This document shows, piece after piece, positions 1-11,415 of a DNA stretch of 64,000 nt. The notes beneath the pieces were generated by a model that was not told the origin of the DNA, made no database searches, and was given only the letters and a program-made list of their open reading frames with translations. Every line of letters begins with the position of its first letter. The stretch's first letter is position 1. The translations under genes were made by a program, and so were the position numbers. This DNA is from Alligator mississippiensis (lineage: Eukaryota; Chordata; Crocodylia; Alligatoridae). The DNA lies in NCBI RefSeq assembly GCF_030867095.1, contig NC_081829.1:46993036-47057035 (forward strand), written 5' to 3'.

Positions 1-192
1 CATTGACTTTGCAAAATATAAAATCCCTTTACACTAATGTAAAGATATTCATTTTGCAACTGCTTTATAAGCAGGGATCCTGGTTTTCTCTGTTTAAAAG
101 TCACAGCTTCTCTGATAATTTTTTTTTTTTTGCAACTTCTCCGATTAGAAAACCCCAAATCCACATTTTTCTGTAATTAAAATGAAACACCA

Positions 193-238
193 CTATATAT
201 ATATCTATATAAATATAGACAGAAATATAGACACACAC

Positions 239-283
<45 letters not shown>

Positions 284-306
284 TATACACACACACGCGC
301 GCATAT
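193..306. repeat. TA/CA compound microsatellite
   Basis: Alternating TA runs pass into a long CA run and a short CG/CA tail. The second copy of the host element (49429-51111) has only a short AT stretch here, so the tract expanded after this copy inserted. The open frames across it, rich in Tyr-Ile or Thr-His, are artefacts of the repeat. Confidence 0.9.
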
Positions 307-384
307 CAGTTGTGCACATCGTTTTATTGATATATTTACAATTTTAAAGCAATTTGGAAGCCTACCAGTGCCTCGATAATTATA

Positions 385-632
385 AAAAACACTAACAAAT
401 TGCCTGTCAAGAATGACAGATGAATTTTGAATAACAAAAACAAAAAAAAGGTCGCTGGCCTTCCCACCCACATCGCCCCTGCTCTGCCACCACCGAGGAG
501 CAGAGCCAGAGTGCCACACTGCCGCAACCCCCTCCTGTCCATAACACTGTTGGAGCACTCTGGTTGTTTCAGTAACCAATCAGAGTGCTCCAACAGCATT
601 ACGGACAGACAGACTGACTGACTAAGCCCTTT
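385..632. mobile_element. Insertion nested inside family A copy 1
   Basis: Aligning this element with its second copy by eye shows about 248 extra bases here. The insert is bracketed by ATTATA at 379-384 and 633-638, which may be a target duplication. It contains a 20-bp-arm hairpin at 547-596 and a short near-palindrome near 404-418. No terminal inverted repeats or coding sequence are evident, so the class is unknown. Confidence 0.55.
547..596. repeat. Hairpin with 20-bp arms
   Basis: Positions 547-566 pair with 577-596 with one mismatch (a G-T wobble in RNA) and a 10-base loop. It sits inside the nested insertion at 385-632. Confidence 0.85.
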
Positions 633-839
633 ATTATATTAGAATAATTCTAAATACCTATACATTTTGGCATTTGATTTTATTTTATTTTTTTATGATG
701 AAAAATAAGAGTTTCCCTTCCCCCTTTCACTCACCAGGACATGGGTCCAGCTGCAGCTGTCCCCCACAGCTGCTTTGTGGTGCTGAGCAGCCCTGACATG
801 TCCATGTCCTACCAATGCCTATGCCATTGCATCTCACTC

Positions 840-1055
840 TCAAGTCACAGCCCTCCCAGCCCTGCTGATGCCCCTCACTCCCCACTCATAGCCCCCCAGC
901 CCTGCTGGTGCCCCTCACCCCTGAACCACAGCCTCCCAGTGCCCCTCACTGCAAAACCACAGCCCCCCAAGCCCTGCGGGTGCCCCTCACTCCTGACTCA
1001 GAGCCTCCTGGCCCTTCTGGTGCCCCTAACTCCCAGCCCACAGCACCCTACCCCA
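840..1055. repeat. C-rich minisatellite, about 40-bp unit
   Basis: The phrase TGCCCCTCAC or a near match recurs at about 869, 909, 940, 980 and 1020, giving periods of about 40, 31, 41 and 40 bp. The same unit occurs in the second copy of the host element around 49830-49975, so the array predates dispersal. Confidence 0.8.
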
Positions 1056-1896
1056 GGCCCCCAGTGTGTGAGGAAAGGGGTGGATGTGTGGAGAAGGAGG
1101 GGCATGGGAATAGGCAATGTGTGGGGTGCGAGGGAGGTACGTGCTCCCCTGAGATTTTTGTGTCCAAAGCAGTGCACAGAGCTGCAGCTCGGCTGAACAT
1201 GGTCTGGGCAGGAGCCTCCTCTACAGCTCAGGGAGCAGAAGGAACTGCTTCACTGCCATGGTGAGGTGCGGCTGTAGCAGCAGCAGCACATAGTTGTACC
1301 CCCTGCTGCTGCTGGGCAAGCAGGAAGCATCTCACCTTCGTGGCCATAGTGGCACAGCGGTCCCTCTCATGCTGGGTCTCACCCACTGGGCTAAAGCACT
1401 GTGGTCCACTAATGGTGCTCAGATCTTGGGGGGCATGTTCCCCCCTGCTGCAAAACCTGTGATCCCCTGTCCTCCTAACATGTGGCCTGTTCCCCCTCCC
1501 CTCTGCCTCCATAGACTTGTGCAGAGGCAGCTCCAGGTAAGTCTCCACCACTACCTCACTGCCATGGGCATGCGTGCACATGCACATGATGCCCCCTGCA
1601 TCCTACTCCCCCAAGCCCCAAGCAGCCCCTTGCAAGCTAGCACTCTTCCACCCTTTAAGGGGAAACCCACCATTTCCTGTGGCTTTTTTCCTTTAAAGGG
1701 GAAAATCCATGTGTTTCTCTGTTAACCAAAAAAATCCATGTTTTTCCACAGCAAATGGAAAACCCTGATCCATGTTTATAAGGTTTCCTACTTCCCAGAA
1801 TAATTCAATGCGCTTTTTTTTTTTTTTTTTGGCTTCTGCACACTGATTCAGTTGCTCAAGTCTAGCTCAAGTTTGCCATTGTTTGTAATGTGCCCT

Positions 1897-1932
1897 AAGT
1901 GGGATGAGACAAGAATCAGTCTCATCCCACTT
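1897..1932. repeat. Perfect 14-bp-arm hairpin
   Basis: AAGTGGGATGAGAC (1897-1910) is followed by an 8-base loop and its exact reverse complement (1919-1932). It lies just left of a family H fragment and may be a remnant of that or another foldback element. Confidence 0.85.
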
Positions 1933-1944
1933 TTTGTGGTGTTG

Positions 1945-2052
1945 TTCAGCCATTTTAAAAGTGGTTTATGTGCACTGAACTTCTGTTGTGTTACAGATTT
2001 GAACTGGAATCTGATCACTTACACCAGTTTGTGTGTAATTACTGTCCCTAGC
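1945..2052 (-). mobile_element. Family H fragment (end only)
   Basis: The stretch with GTGGTTTATGTGCACTGAAC and the terminal CTGTCCCTAGCC matches the right ends of the family H copies at 24837-25329 and 42385-43001. Only about 110 bp of the family is recognisable. Strand is given relative to the copy at 29071-29948, taken as plus. Confidence 0.65.
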
Positions 2053-4089
2053 CTCAATGCATAACTTTAAACACAATTCATGTTTTTTACTTCTTTTCAG
2101 GTTCTTAAAGTTAGGCATAAGTTGAAACATTTTTCTAAATCAGAGCCATAAAGAAGTTGACAAGTTTGACTACTTTGAAGGCATCATAAAATTAAGTACT
2201 GAACATGATTTTTTTTTTTTAACCTATAACTGTAGCTGACTAGGAGTGCCTATACACATGCATCAAGGCCGCTCCATGGCAAAGTAATTGATTAGAGGAA
2301 CACTGATTAATCGAGTCTACTGGAGTGTGGTAATTATCGTACTCCAACATCACATGTATCGGCATCTTCACACTGAAAAACGGAGGCTGGGGTACTGTAA
2401 CTAAAGCTTTAGTTAACTAAATCTGACAGGATGGGGTCTAGTCTTCTAGGGCATTTATATACATGCTCCAGGAGTAGGGTGTGCTTCAATTAGAGCAGCT
2501 CTTAGAGATAAAAATAAGATAGCATGTGTGTGAATAAGGAAAAAAAACAGGCCAGGAATATCTTCAGCAGTTGAACAATTTGATCTTTTCACTTGTTACC
2601 TCACTAACTTTTACACAACAGGTATATTTTGCAGGTCCTGGGTCTGATTCAGGGATACACTGATGTCTGAATCAGATCCATGACCTGTAAGTATTAGTTA
2701 ACAAGTACTATATTATTAACACTAGGCTTATCATTCTTTTTTATTCTGAGTCAAAATTTAATGTCTAGATAGTTCAGAGTTGTCAACTGCAGGTGCTTAC
2801 CACTTGTGATAAATCAGCCAGTTTTCATTTACATACTTAAATATGGATTCAAGAGCTACTTAGATTTTAAAGCCTTTTTTGGCTGCAGTCCCTACTCAGT
2901 AGAACAACCTACACCTGTCATGACACAAACAGCTAGGGGAAAATGGAAGAGGAGGAAACCAAATATGTATCTTGATAGCATTGTTTCTTTCCTGTCACTT
3001 ATCTATTATGGGTGAAATATCATAGTGAGATTTAGGTGGGATCTGAATGGGGAAAATAAGGTGGCTTTGTGAACATGTTTGAGGGTAGCACTATAAATTA
3101 GAGCTAGGAGAAATCATAGGATGATAGAAAAATGCTTCCTTGCTATTTTCTGTATCATATCTGATCTGTGTATCTAGGATTTAAATCTTCAGCTGCCTAT
3201 CTAATAAATTTTTGAAAATTAAAGTCTCTTTACAATATTAAATGTCATCTGCATTGAGGTAACCAGCTTCACCCTGTAAAAGGTGATGGCTAATGTCTGG
3301 GCACAAATACATAATCCCAAAATTTGCTCTTAAAAATATATCTTCAATGGAATCTTCAAGGGACTCCCCAGAACTTCCCAAGATGCCCGCAACTTCTGGG
3401 GAATTGCCCTTTTAGAATTGGATGCTGAGTACCTCTGGGAATATGCTACGCTTCAAGAAGCCTGGAATTCCAGAGTGTCTCCAGAGTTCATGACTCTTTC
3501 TGTGTTTCTCAGGGTTCCCATACTTCTGTCATAGAATAGATAGCTTAGAAATCCAGCCTGTAGCCATGCTTTTCAGGATTTTAGCTTCGTTGTGCAGAGC
3601 AGAGAGACTTTTCTGCTGGTAAGAAGCCACCTCACAGGATGGAATTTTGGCAAGAAGAATGCTAATGGAAAGAGCAAGTGAGCAGCCAGTTATGTAATAA
3701 ATGTGGAAGCCAACATGGCCCCAGGCTTCCTGATGAATTTGGAAAGTTCTGTTGTAACTGTAACAAGAGAAACCATTTTGCTGGGTGCTCCAGATCCCAA
3801 ACACAAAAATATCAAGTATATACAGTTGAGAGCATGCCAGAAAAACCTGTATGGTAGAATCAAGCAAAACCAATGAGAGGGACAGGATTTTGCTAAAAGC
3901 GAAAGGAACAACGGTTTCATTTAAACTGGACGTCGGAACTCAACATTTCAGAGCATAAATACAGAAAATTAAAATTGAAACCAAAAGTGAATCCAACAAA
4001 TATATAAATGACTTGCTATTCAGGAACAATTATACCAGTGAAAAGGAGTGGCATTGCTAACATCCAATACAGAAAATGAGCATATATTC
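2053..4089. other. AT-rich sequence without recognised genes
   Basis: The open frames here are short, lack family motifs and overlap each other on both strands. At 2243-2490 a palindromic, restriction-like stretch (paired CTTTAG/CTAAAG and similar) may be an old miniature element, but its ends could not be set. Nothing else is supported. Confidence 0.6.
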
Positions 4090-4152
4090 ATTAGCTATCC
4101 CTCGATACAAGGAGAATGTCTGCTGTGGGGGGAGGGGGATAGTGAGGGATTA

Positions 4153-5487
4153 CTGGTGAGTTTGAAAGTGGCTAAGGAGTCCAATCTGTGGTCTGCAATT
4201 TTTTCTACAGATATGACAAGTGATGCCCGGGGGGAAGGAGGAGGGGGAGGAAAGAGGGTACAACTGTTGGCCAAGAGGTTTTGTGCTTTCCTTCCTCCTC
4301 TGCCATTTCTTGGCTTCCTGAGCAAGATGGTTCTCTTCAAAGTGGGCTGTAGCTTGATGTATGGTGTGGCACCACTGAGACCTGTTACCAGGCAGCATTT
4401 CCGAATTTGTAGGGTCATCTTACCATGATTAAGTTGAGAGAAGAGGACGTGCTTCAGAGACAAGTGCCAGCCACCTGCACACAGTGGCCAGCCCAGCAAA
4501 GTTGATGTTTCATGATTTTTGCCTCAATTCTGGTTATGTTAGCTACAGAAAGGACACTGGCATTGGTGCAGTGCTCTTCCCATCTAATGGTCTCCCTGAG
4601 GCAACTCCAATGGAACCATTCCAGGCACTTAAGATGGTTTCAATATGTCACCCATGTCTCACACCCATAGAGGAACATGGGAATACCCTCTGCACTGTAG
4701 ACCAGGATCTTAGTTTCCATCTGCAGATCTCGGTCAGCAAAGACACAGCGAAGCAGGTTTCTGAAGGATATGCTGGGACAGTAGATCCTATGTTCAATGT
4801 CTACATCAAGACTGACTGACTAGGAGAGATAGCTGCCAAGGAATGGGGAATGCTCATCATTTTCCAGGGGTTCTCCACCAATGCTAATTTGGGGGGGAGG
4901 GACAGTTTGGGCTGGGGCAGGCTGATAGAGCACCTTGGTCTTCCCAATGTTAAGGGAAAGTCCCAGGCTGTGATAGGCACCGAAGGTCAAAGGTGGACCA
5001 CAGATTGGTTTTAGTATGCACAAGGATAACAGAGTCATCAACGTACTGAAGGTCAGTGATACCAGTCTTGATAATTTTCATTTTGCTGTAAGGGTGCCAG
5101 AGGTTGAAAAGCTAACTGTGCATTTGATACTCTACCCCAATTCTGGGAGGAAAGTGGTCACAGAGGAGAATCAAAATCACACCAAGATAAATGGAGAAAG
5201 GGCTTGACATGATGACACAGCCCTGCTCGACACCAGTACCTATGGTAAATGGGTCCATGTCTGTTCCATTGCAAAGGACTGCGGTGGTCATCCCATCATG
5301 GAGTAGCCTGAGGAATAATGCTGAACTTCAGTGGACAACCATGAGCCAGCACCTTCCATAAGGCTTCATGATTGATGGAATCAAAGGCCTTGGTTAGGTC
5401 AATGAGTGCCATAAACAGCTCCTGGATCAGTGGTACCCCAAGACGGTCTAAAGCCACACTGGGATTCTGCAAGGACATTTTCAGGAA
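4153..5487 (-). pseudogene. Old LINE, RT core and C-terminal zinc finger (3' half)
   Basis: Read on the minus strand, this is the distal half of a non-LTR retrotransposon polymerase. In order: an ESQCGFRP motif near 5470; the palm motif ALIDLTKAFDSINHEALW near 5350-5425; GVEQGC near 5215; the catalytic box as LQYVDDSVILVH near 5030-5060, with both aspartates kept; then LYQPAPAQTVPPPQISI. The C-terminus carries a C-x2-C-x12-H-x3-H finger, CHICRKNCRPQIGLLSHFQTH, ending near 4153. Stops and frameshifts split it, so it is dead. The organisation (APE-type endonuclease remnant upstream, RT, C-terminal finger) separates it from the CR1 copies here; I cannot name the clade safely. The 5' half continues at 7208-8375 beyond a CR1 insertion. 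Confidence 0.8.
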
Positions 5488-7207
5488 GGGGGATAAGGCA
5501 ATTCAGAAGAAGCTAACCTATTTAACAATTTCTTTGCTTCCATTTTTCTGAGCAGGGACTGGGTCAGCCCTCCCACCGGGACCCCCATAAGCCCCAGGGG
5601 AGGTACGCCTAGGCCTAGGGTCAGAGAGGACCTAGTCAGGGAACTTCTGGAGGGACTGGACGTATTTCAATCAGCAGGTCCTGACGACCTCTACCCCAGA
5701 GTGCTGAGGGAATTAGCAGAGGTCATTGCGGGACCCCTGGCACAGCTTTACGAGCACTCGTGGTGCTCTGGTTAGGTGCCGGAGGACTGGAAAAGGGCCA
5801 ATGTGGTCCCCATTTTCAAAAAAGGGCGGAAGGAGGACCCAGGAAGCTATAGGCCAGTTAGTCTTACCTTGGTCCTAGATTTTTGAGAGAATTATCCTGG
5901 TGCAGGTCCGTGAGGGGCCAGCAGGAGAGTTTATGCTTAGGGGCAACCAACATGGGTTCATTAGAGGCAGGTCCTGTCAGACCAACCTGGTAGCCTTCTA
6001 TGACCAGGTCACAAAATCCTTAGACACAGGGGTAGCAGTGGACGTAGTCTTTCTGGACTTTAGGAAGGCCTTTGACACCATCTCTCACCCCATTCTCATT
6101 AAAAAACTAGGAGACTGTGGTGTCAATACCTACACAGTCAGAAGGGTCACTAATTGGCTGGAGGGCCACACCCAGAGAGTGGTAGTGGACGGGTCTTATT
6201 TGACCTGGAGGGATGTGGGCAGTGGGGTTCTGCAGGGCTCAGTCCTTGTGCCTGCACTGTTAAACATCTTCAGCAGCGACTTGGATGAGGGGGTAAAAAG
6301 CACCCTGTTCAAATTTGTAGATAACACTAAGATGTGGGGAGAAGTAGGCATGCTAGAAGGGAAGAATAGGCTGCAAATCGGACCTAGACAGATCACAGGG
6401 GTGGGCGGATGAGAACAGGATGGGTTTCAACACTGACAAGTGCAAGGTACTGCACCTGGGGAGAAAGAACCAGCAGCATACATACAGACTGGGGAACTCC
6501 CTTCTCATCAGTGCAGAGGCAGAAAATGATCTTGGAGTCATTATTGATGCCAAAATGAACATGGACCAACAGTGTGGGGACAAAGTCGGGAAGACCAACC
6601 GTACCTTTTCATGCATCCACAGATGCATCTCAAGCAGGTCCAAGGAGGTGATCCTCCCCCTCTATATGATACTGGTCAGGCTGCAGTTGGAATACTGTGC
6701 CCAGTTCTGGGCACTGCACTTCAGGAAGGATGTGGACAACATGGAGAGGGTCCAGAGGAGGGCCACCCACATGATCAGGGGTCAGCAGACCAGGCCCTAC
6801 GAGGAGAGGCTAAAGGACCTGAACCTGTTCAGCCTCCACAAGAGAAGGCTGAGGAGGGATCTAGTGGCCATTTACAAAATAGTCAGGGGGGACCAGCAGG
6901 CAATGGAAGAGTCCCTGTTCCCCTGAGCACTACCAGGAGTGACAAAAAATAACGGACACAAGCTGGCAGAGGGTAGATTCAGGCTACATATCAGGAGGCG
7001 CTACTTCACTGTCAGGGTGGCTAGGATCTGGAACCAAATTCCAAATTAAGTGGTGCTGGTTCCTACCCTGGGGTTCTTTAAAAGGAGGCTGGATGAATAC
7101 CTTGCCAGGATCGTTTGACCCCAGTACTCTTTCCTGCCATGGCAGGGGTCAAGACTTGATGATCTGCTCAGGTCCCTTCCAACCCTACCAACTATGAAAC
7201 TATGAAA
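5488..7207 (+). mobile_element. CR1 LINE, 5'-truncated, copy 1
   Basis: A CR1 reverse transcriptase fragment running into its 3' UTR. Translation gives, in order, LVRELLEGLDVFQSAGPD, RANVVPIFKKG, GNQHGFIRGRSCQTNLVAF, VVFLDFRKAFDTISHPIL, then the catalytic box as FVDNTKMW (the second Asp is Asn), and the C-terminal block RRATHMIRGQQTRPYEERL. An in-frame stop near 5774, damage around 5875-5890 and a frameshift near 6412 make it a pseudogene. The 3' UTR ends in the octamer-like ACTATGAAACTATGAAA at about 7190-7207. It starts inside the RT region, so it lacks the endonuclease and ORF1. It lies within an older minus-strand LINE and splits that coding sequence. Copy 3 (19936-20895) belongs to the same subfamily. 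Confidence 0.9.
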
Positions 7208-8375
7208 GGATGCGAGTAAGAATCTTCTCAGCAGTGGAGAGGAGGTCAATGCCTCAGTAGTTCCCACACACTGACTTGGTCCCTTTTCTTGAAGATAGCC
7301 ACAATATTGGCATTGTGTATTGTGGCAATGTCTGTATTTATGCAATGTTGGCAGAGGTGGAACTTCCTCATTAACCCATATTTTGATGAGAAGTTGGTGA
7401 AATTTTTCCACTAGTGCAGTTCCACCAGCTTTGAAGACCTCTGCAGGGATGCCATCTGCACCTGGAGCTGTATTATTCTTGGTCTGAGTGATAGTATTCT
7501 AGGCTTCTTTGAAGGATGGAGGATCAGCAAGAGATTCTATTGCTAGGTGTTGAAGGATGGACTCGATGGTGGCAGCTGAGACCTTGGATTTACACTTGAG
7601 TAGAGTCTTGAAGTGCTCCTTCCAGGGTTGCTTGATGGATACATTGTCCATGAGAAGGGTGGAGCTGTCCTGGGATCACAAAGGGGTTGGGCCATTGGAA
7701 CGTGGCCCATGGATAGCATTTATTGCTTGAAAGAAGTGTCTCATGTCATATTTATCAGTGAAATTCCGGATCCTCGGGGCCTTCACTTGCCGCCACTTTT
7801 TCTTGATGTCCCATAGCTTCCTCTGAACTACAGTTTTAAGCTGGTGGTAAGCCCCTTGTTTTTGCTGGTTGGAGGGTTCATTTTTCCAACTGCAGAACAT
7901 GGCTCTCTTCTGATGGATAAGTGCTAGGATTTCCTCATTGTTATCATCAAACCAATCTCGGTGGCGGTAAGTGGAGTATCCAATTGATTCACCACATGCC
8001 TTATGATTAACATTCTTAAGCTTCTCCCAATGTGCCTGGATGCTCTTGTCAACAGGTAGGTCAGAAAGCCTCTCAGTAAGGAGTTGCTGAAGAGCCTCAC
8101 ATCTAGCTTGGTCTTGGAGTGCCTTAATGTTAAATCTCTTCCACATTCCTTTCAGTGGTATACAGTGTTGTGGTGCAAGCTGCATGCCCACGATTGATCT
8201 GAATAAACAGTGATCAGTCATCTGCACCTCTCATGACTCAGATGATATGGCCAGGCTGTGGTATGATCACAGGCTCTGACAATAATATAATTAAGAAGGT
8301 GCCAGTGATTGGGGCATAGATGTTTCCAAGTTGTCTTATATTTGTCATACAAACTCCTATACATTGTAGCTAGGT
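7208..8375 (-). pseudogene. Old LINE, endonuclease end and RT N-terminus (5' half)
   Basis: The minus strand begins near 8375 with KTTWKHLCPNHWHLLNYIIV, the end of an APE-type endonuclease, continuing to a TDHCLFRSIVG motif. It then gives the linker (GYSTYRHRDWFDDNNEEILALI and a run of basic residues), KYDMRHFFQAINAIHGPRSNG, NTAPGADGIPAEVFKAGGTA, and finally CGNY-GIDLLSTAEKILTRIL at about 7205-7265. These are the N-terminal RT blocks of the same element whose palm lies at 4153-5487. Comparison with the usual order suggests about ten codons are missing at the CR1 insertion point. The upstream part of the endonuclease is absent. Several frameshifts and stops show it is not expressed. Confidence 0.8.
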
Positions 8376-8439
8376 GGGTACAATGGTTGCTAGGGAAATG
8401 ACACCATTTTGGAGTCTGGCAGCTTGTGAGTATCTCAAA

Positions 8440-9267
8440 CTACCACATTTACCCAAATCCAAGATGACTTTGAATTTAAGACCCCTCCTAGTAATTATAT
8501 TCTAGGCATAGGAAATTTATAAATTTATTATAATTTTCCTTGTCTGGGATCTAGTAAATTCATCCCCTCACCCTGCCCAACTGCAGCAGGACAAGCAGAG
8601 GCAGTGGTGCTATTTTTCCTGCCCCTTGTCACCTATCCACTGCCCAACTTGCCCAACAGCTCTCTGCCTCCTTGGGTACCTGTCCATCCCACTCCTGTCC
8701 TCCCTACTGTGCCTGTATCCCCCTAATCTGTCCCCCAGCCATTTGCCACCCTGATACCTGCCCCTCCACCTTGCTCCCTGACACTTTCCACCTGCTGCCT
8801 GCTCCCACACCACTTGCCTGGCCCCCTGCACCTGCCCTACTACTTGGCCTCCTTGCCACTTGCACCCCCCATCTACCTCCCCAATACCTGAGCTTTGTGA
8901 TGTCAAACTCCTAGCACCTGGCCTCCCCCACCACTTGTCCCCCTCCCACCTGACACCATGCCTGCCACCCCCTACTACCTGCCCTCATTGCTTAGCCCCC
9001 TGACTCCAGTGCTCCTGCTGTCTCTCCCCACCCCACAGCAGCAACAGAGGTTGCAGGGAGTGGGCTGTGGGGAGCAGAGTAGGATGGAGGAGGAGGGGGC
9101 AGGTAGTTGGAGGGGCAGCAGGGGGCAGGTGGTTGGAGGGGCAGCAGCCACAGAGCCATAGCCACTGCTCCATCCTGCCTGTACTAGAATCTAAGATGAG
9201 GGCCTTTTTTCCTCCATGTTGAATGGGGCAGGGGGAATCTTGTCTTGAATTTAAGTAAATACAGTAG
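8440..9267 (+). mobile_element. Inverted-repeat element, family J, copy 1
   Basis: The left end reads CTACCACATTTACCCAAATC and the right end, inverted, reads CTACTGTATTTACTTAAATT, making terminal inverted repeats. The interior is C-rich (many CCTGCC and CACCTGCC phrases) and GC-poor only near the ends. A second copy lies in inverse orientation at 46250-46967 and shares the AATTTATAAATT block near each left end. No transposase and no clear TSD are visible, so the superfamily is open. Confidence 0.7.
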
Positions 9268-10967
9268 TTAAGTGTGTGCTTGCAACATGAGAGACAACAT
9301 TCATGCCTCCTGATGATCCCCCCTGGCCATCATGCCCCAATTCCAGACAACTTTCTTAGGCAGAAACCAAATGTTTCAGAGCACAAGATGCAACCACATC
9401 CTTATGGGAAGACATGTACCTACAGACAAATGCAAACACTAACATGCAGAAAGAGGAAATTAGCCTTAGTATTCCAAAGCAAATGAATTTGTGCCATGTA
9501 AAGATGCATAGCTGCCGACAATTTAAATAAATCTGATTCCAGTATAAAAATGTATATCCATCATGACTTGGAGGGAAACTTCCCAACAAAAGCAAATCAG
9601 AAAATGGATCTGGTACTTTGTCAGTCTGAGAAGAAAGTGAAATCTCCCAAAAAAATCTGACTTGCAGAAAAGTGATGCAGAAATGGGAGAATAGGAAGCG
9701 TGTGGTAAAGACTCACTCCAGTAACTTCTCCTCTGTGGATGGGTGTTAATTGATTTTTGCTGGTATTGTTAAGGGGGTTGTAATGATAGAAGTTATAATT
9801 GAGACATCCCCTTAATGAGAAGCTGATAAAAGTTGGGAATTGGAAGATGGTCCCTCAGTTGGGTTAGTTGGTCAGAGAGACTAAAGGGCTGCAGAGGTTT
9901 GCCTACTAATCCACAAATAAAATTTGCTTTTAGTTTTTTTCATTCATGTATTCCTGTGTTGATTAAACCCAATGATCACTACAGACACCTTAACTATCAG
10001 CACACTCTTCAGTGTTGGGGTTTAGTGATGTTATTGCTTTCACTTCCTAGCACAATAACAGTAAGAGAAATAACTTCCTGCCAGTGGCTCCAGAGGAACC
10101 AGCACACCTCTGACTTCTAACCTGAACACATCACCCCCAGCCCTGCCTCACCAAAGGAATTCATGTATATCTGGAACAGATGCAGTTACAGCATTTTGAT
10201 ATCACTGCATCCCAGGTTCTTGGAGAACTTTTTATCAGGGGTATCCCCTGGAATTTGCACCAGCATTTGGCATCAATGCAACTCATCACAAACTTGGCCA
10301 TCATTGAATGGGTCATAGGAACACTGGAGAAAACTGTTTACTTTGGAAGCTAATTAAATTTTTGGCCACTCAAGTTAAGACTGACCTCCAATGTATGAAT
10401 TAATGTCATTTAAGCTGTAACCTACTAACAACCACAAGAGAAGCAACTAGATAGTTTCACATAAAAGCATCAAGCTGCCATCAGATAATAATTGTTACTG
10501 TTAACTTAGCCCTGATCCAAACAAGTTGATTAAAGGTAAAAAATAAATAAACCACTGCCAAAGTGTCCGCCATCCCCCTCTCGGGTTTGGCCCTTGGGTG
10601 CAGCACGGTTCTGCCCCAGAAGTTTCTCTGACCACCCTTCTGGAACCAAAGATAAGCATTTAGGGTCCTGAACACCGTGTTCCTGAAAATCTCTGTGAAC
10701 GTTTCCTAAGAGTTTTGTGAATGTGGCACCCAGCCCCACCACCAGGGTGAGGCACCAGAAGTGTCTGTCCACCTGGATAGAACGGTTGGGCAACGCATTC
10801 ACAACGACCCCTTATGGACTTCTGGGCCACACTGGGTAGCCCATGTCAACCACTTGCGCCACAGGAGAGTGGGCTGGGGGAAATTTTTCAAAGTCCCAGG
10901 TCAACCTGATTCTCCTGCAGGAGAACCCCGCCACTCCCAAGGAAGCACCTCAGCCTCCCTGAACCTT
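9268..10967. other. Sequence without recognised genes
   Basis: AT-rich to about 10480, then a more GC-rich, CpG-containing stretch (10550-10960). No coding motif, LTR boundary or inverted repeat could be established. The overlapping minus-strand frames at 10481-10802 carry no family signature. Confidence 0.5.
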
Positions 10968-11415
10968 GAGCCAGTTACCAGGGTGAAGCTGGATTTGTGG
11001 CTGGGCTCCTGGAACTTCTGCCTGGCCTGGCCTGCCGGATCAGTCCCCATCCGGACCTCCAGGTTGATATAGCCTTATGGAAGGCTGCCCACGCCCCAGC
11101 TGCCCCAGCCCAGATCAGCCACCACCTGGTTCCACTTGGAGGGGGTCACTGGTCACCCACCCTGGGGCCCTGTATACCTGCTGGGACCCTTTGAGATGGC
11201 CCCGGCCTGCCCAGCCCTCAGGCAGGTCACCTGGGTGAAGCCGGAATTGTGGTCAGGCTCCTGGAACTGCTGCCTGGCCTGGCCCGGCCCGCTGGATCAG
11301 TCCCTTTCCAGACCTCTGGGTTGACATAGCCCTGTGGAGGGCTTCCTGGGCTCCTACCGCCCCGGCCCAGGTTAGCCACCTCTTGGAGGGGTTGCTGGGT
11401 GCTGACCATCAGCAT
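10968..11415. repeat. GC-rich tandem duplication, 252-bp period
   Basis: GGGTGAAG followed by CTCCTGGAACT-CTGCCTGGCCTGGCC, then GGATCAGTCCC, then a TAGCC block, occurs at about 10981 and again at about 11233. The two units are roughly 85 percent alike by eye; the second is cut short near 11415. Frames crossing it on both strands are by-products of the GC content. Confidence 0.8.

Larger units (their letters stand above)
72..1774 (+). mobile_element. Non-autonomous hAT-type element, family A, copy 1
   Basis: The 8-mer TTTATAAG at 64-71 is repeated exactly at 1775-1782 and brackets this segment. The ends are imperfect inverted repeats: CAGGGATCCTGGTTTTC on the left, and CATGGATCAGGGTTTTC read inward from the right (14 of 17 match). 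An 8-bp TSD and CAGGG-type termini are hallmarks of hAT transposons. No transposase frame is present, so mobilisation would have needed an enzyme from elsewhere. Second and third copies lie at 49429-51111 and 43449-44412. Compared with the second copy, this one carries an expanded dinucleotide tract and a 248-bp nested insertion. The interior is C-rich and partly minisatellite. The family name is unknown to me. Confidence 0.8.

Noticed and set aside
2790-2810. Minus-strand splice donor AAGTG-GTAAGC
   Set aside because: No matching acceptor bounding an open, plausible exon was found.
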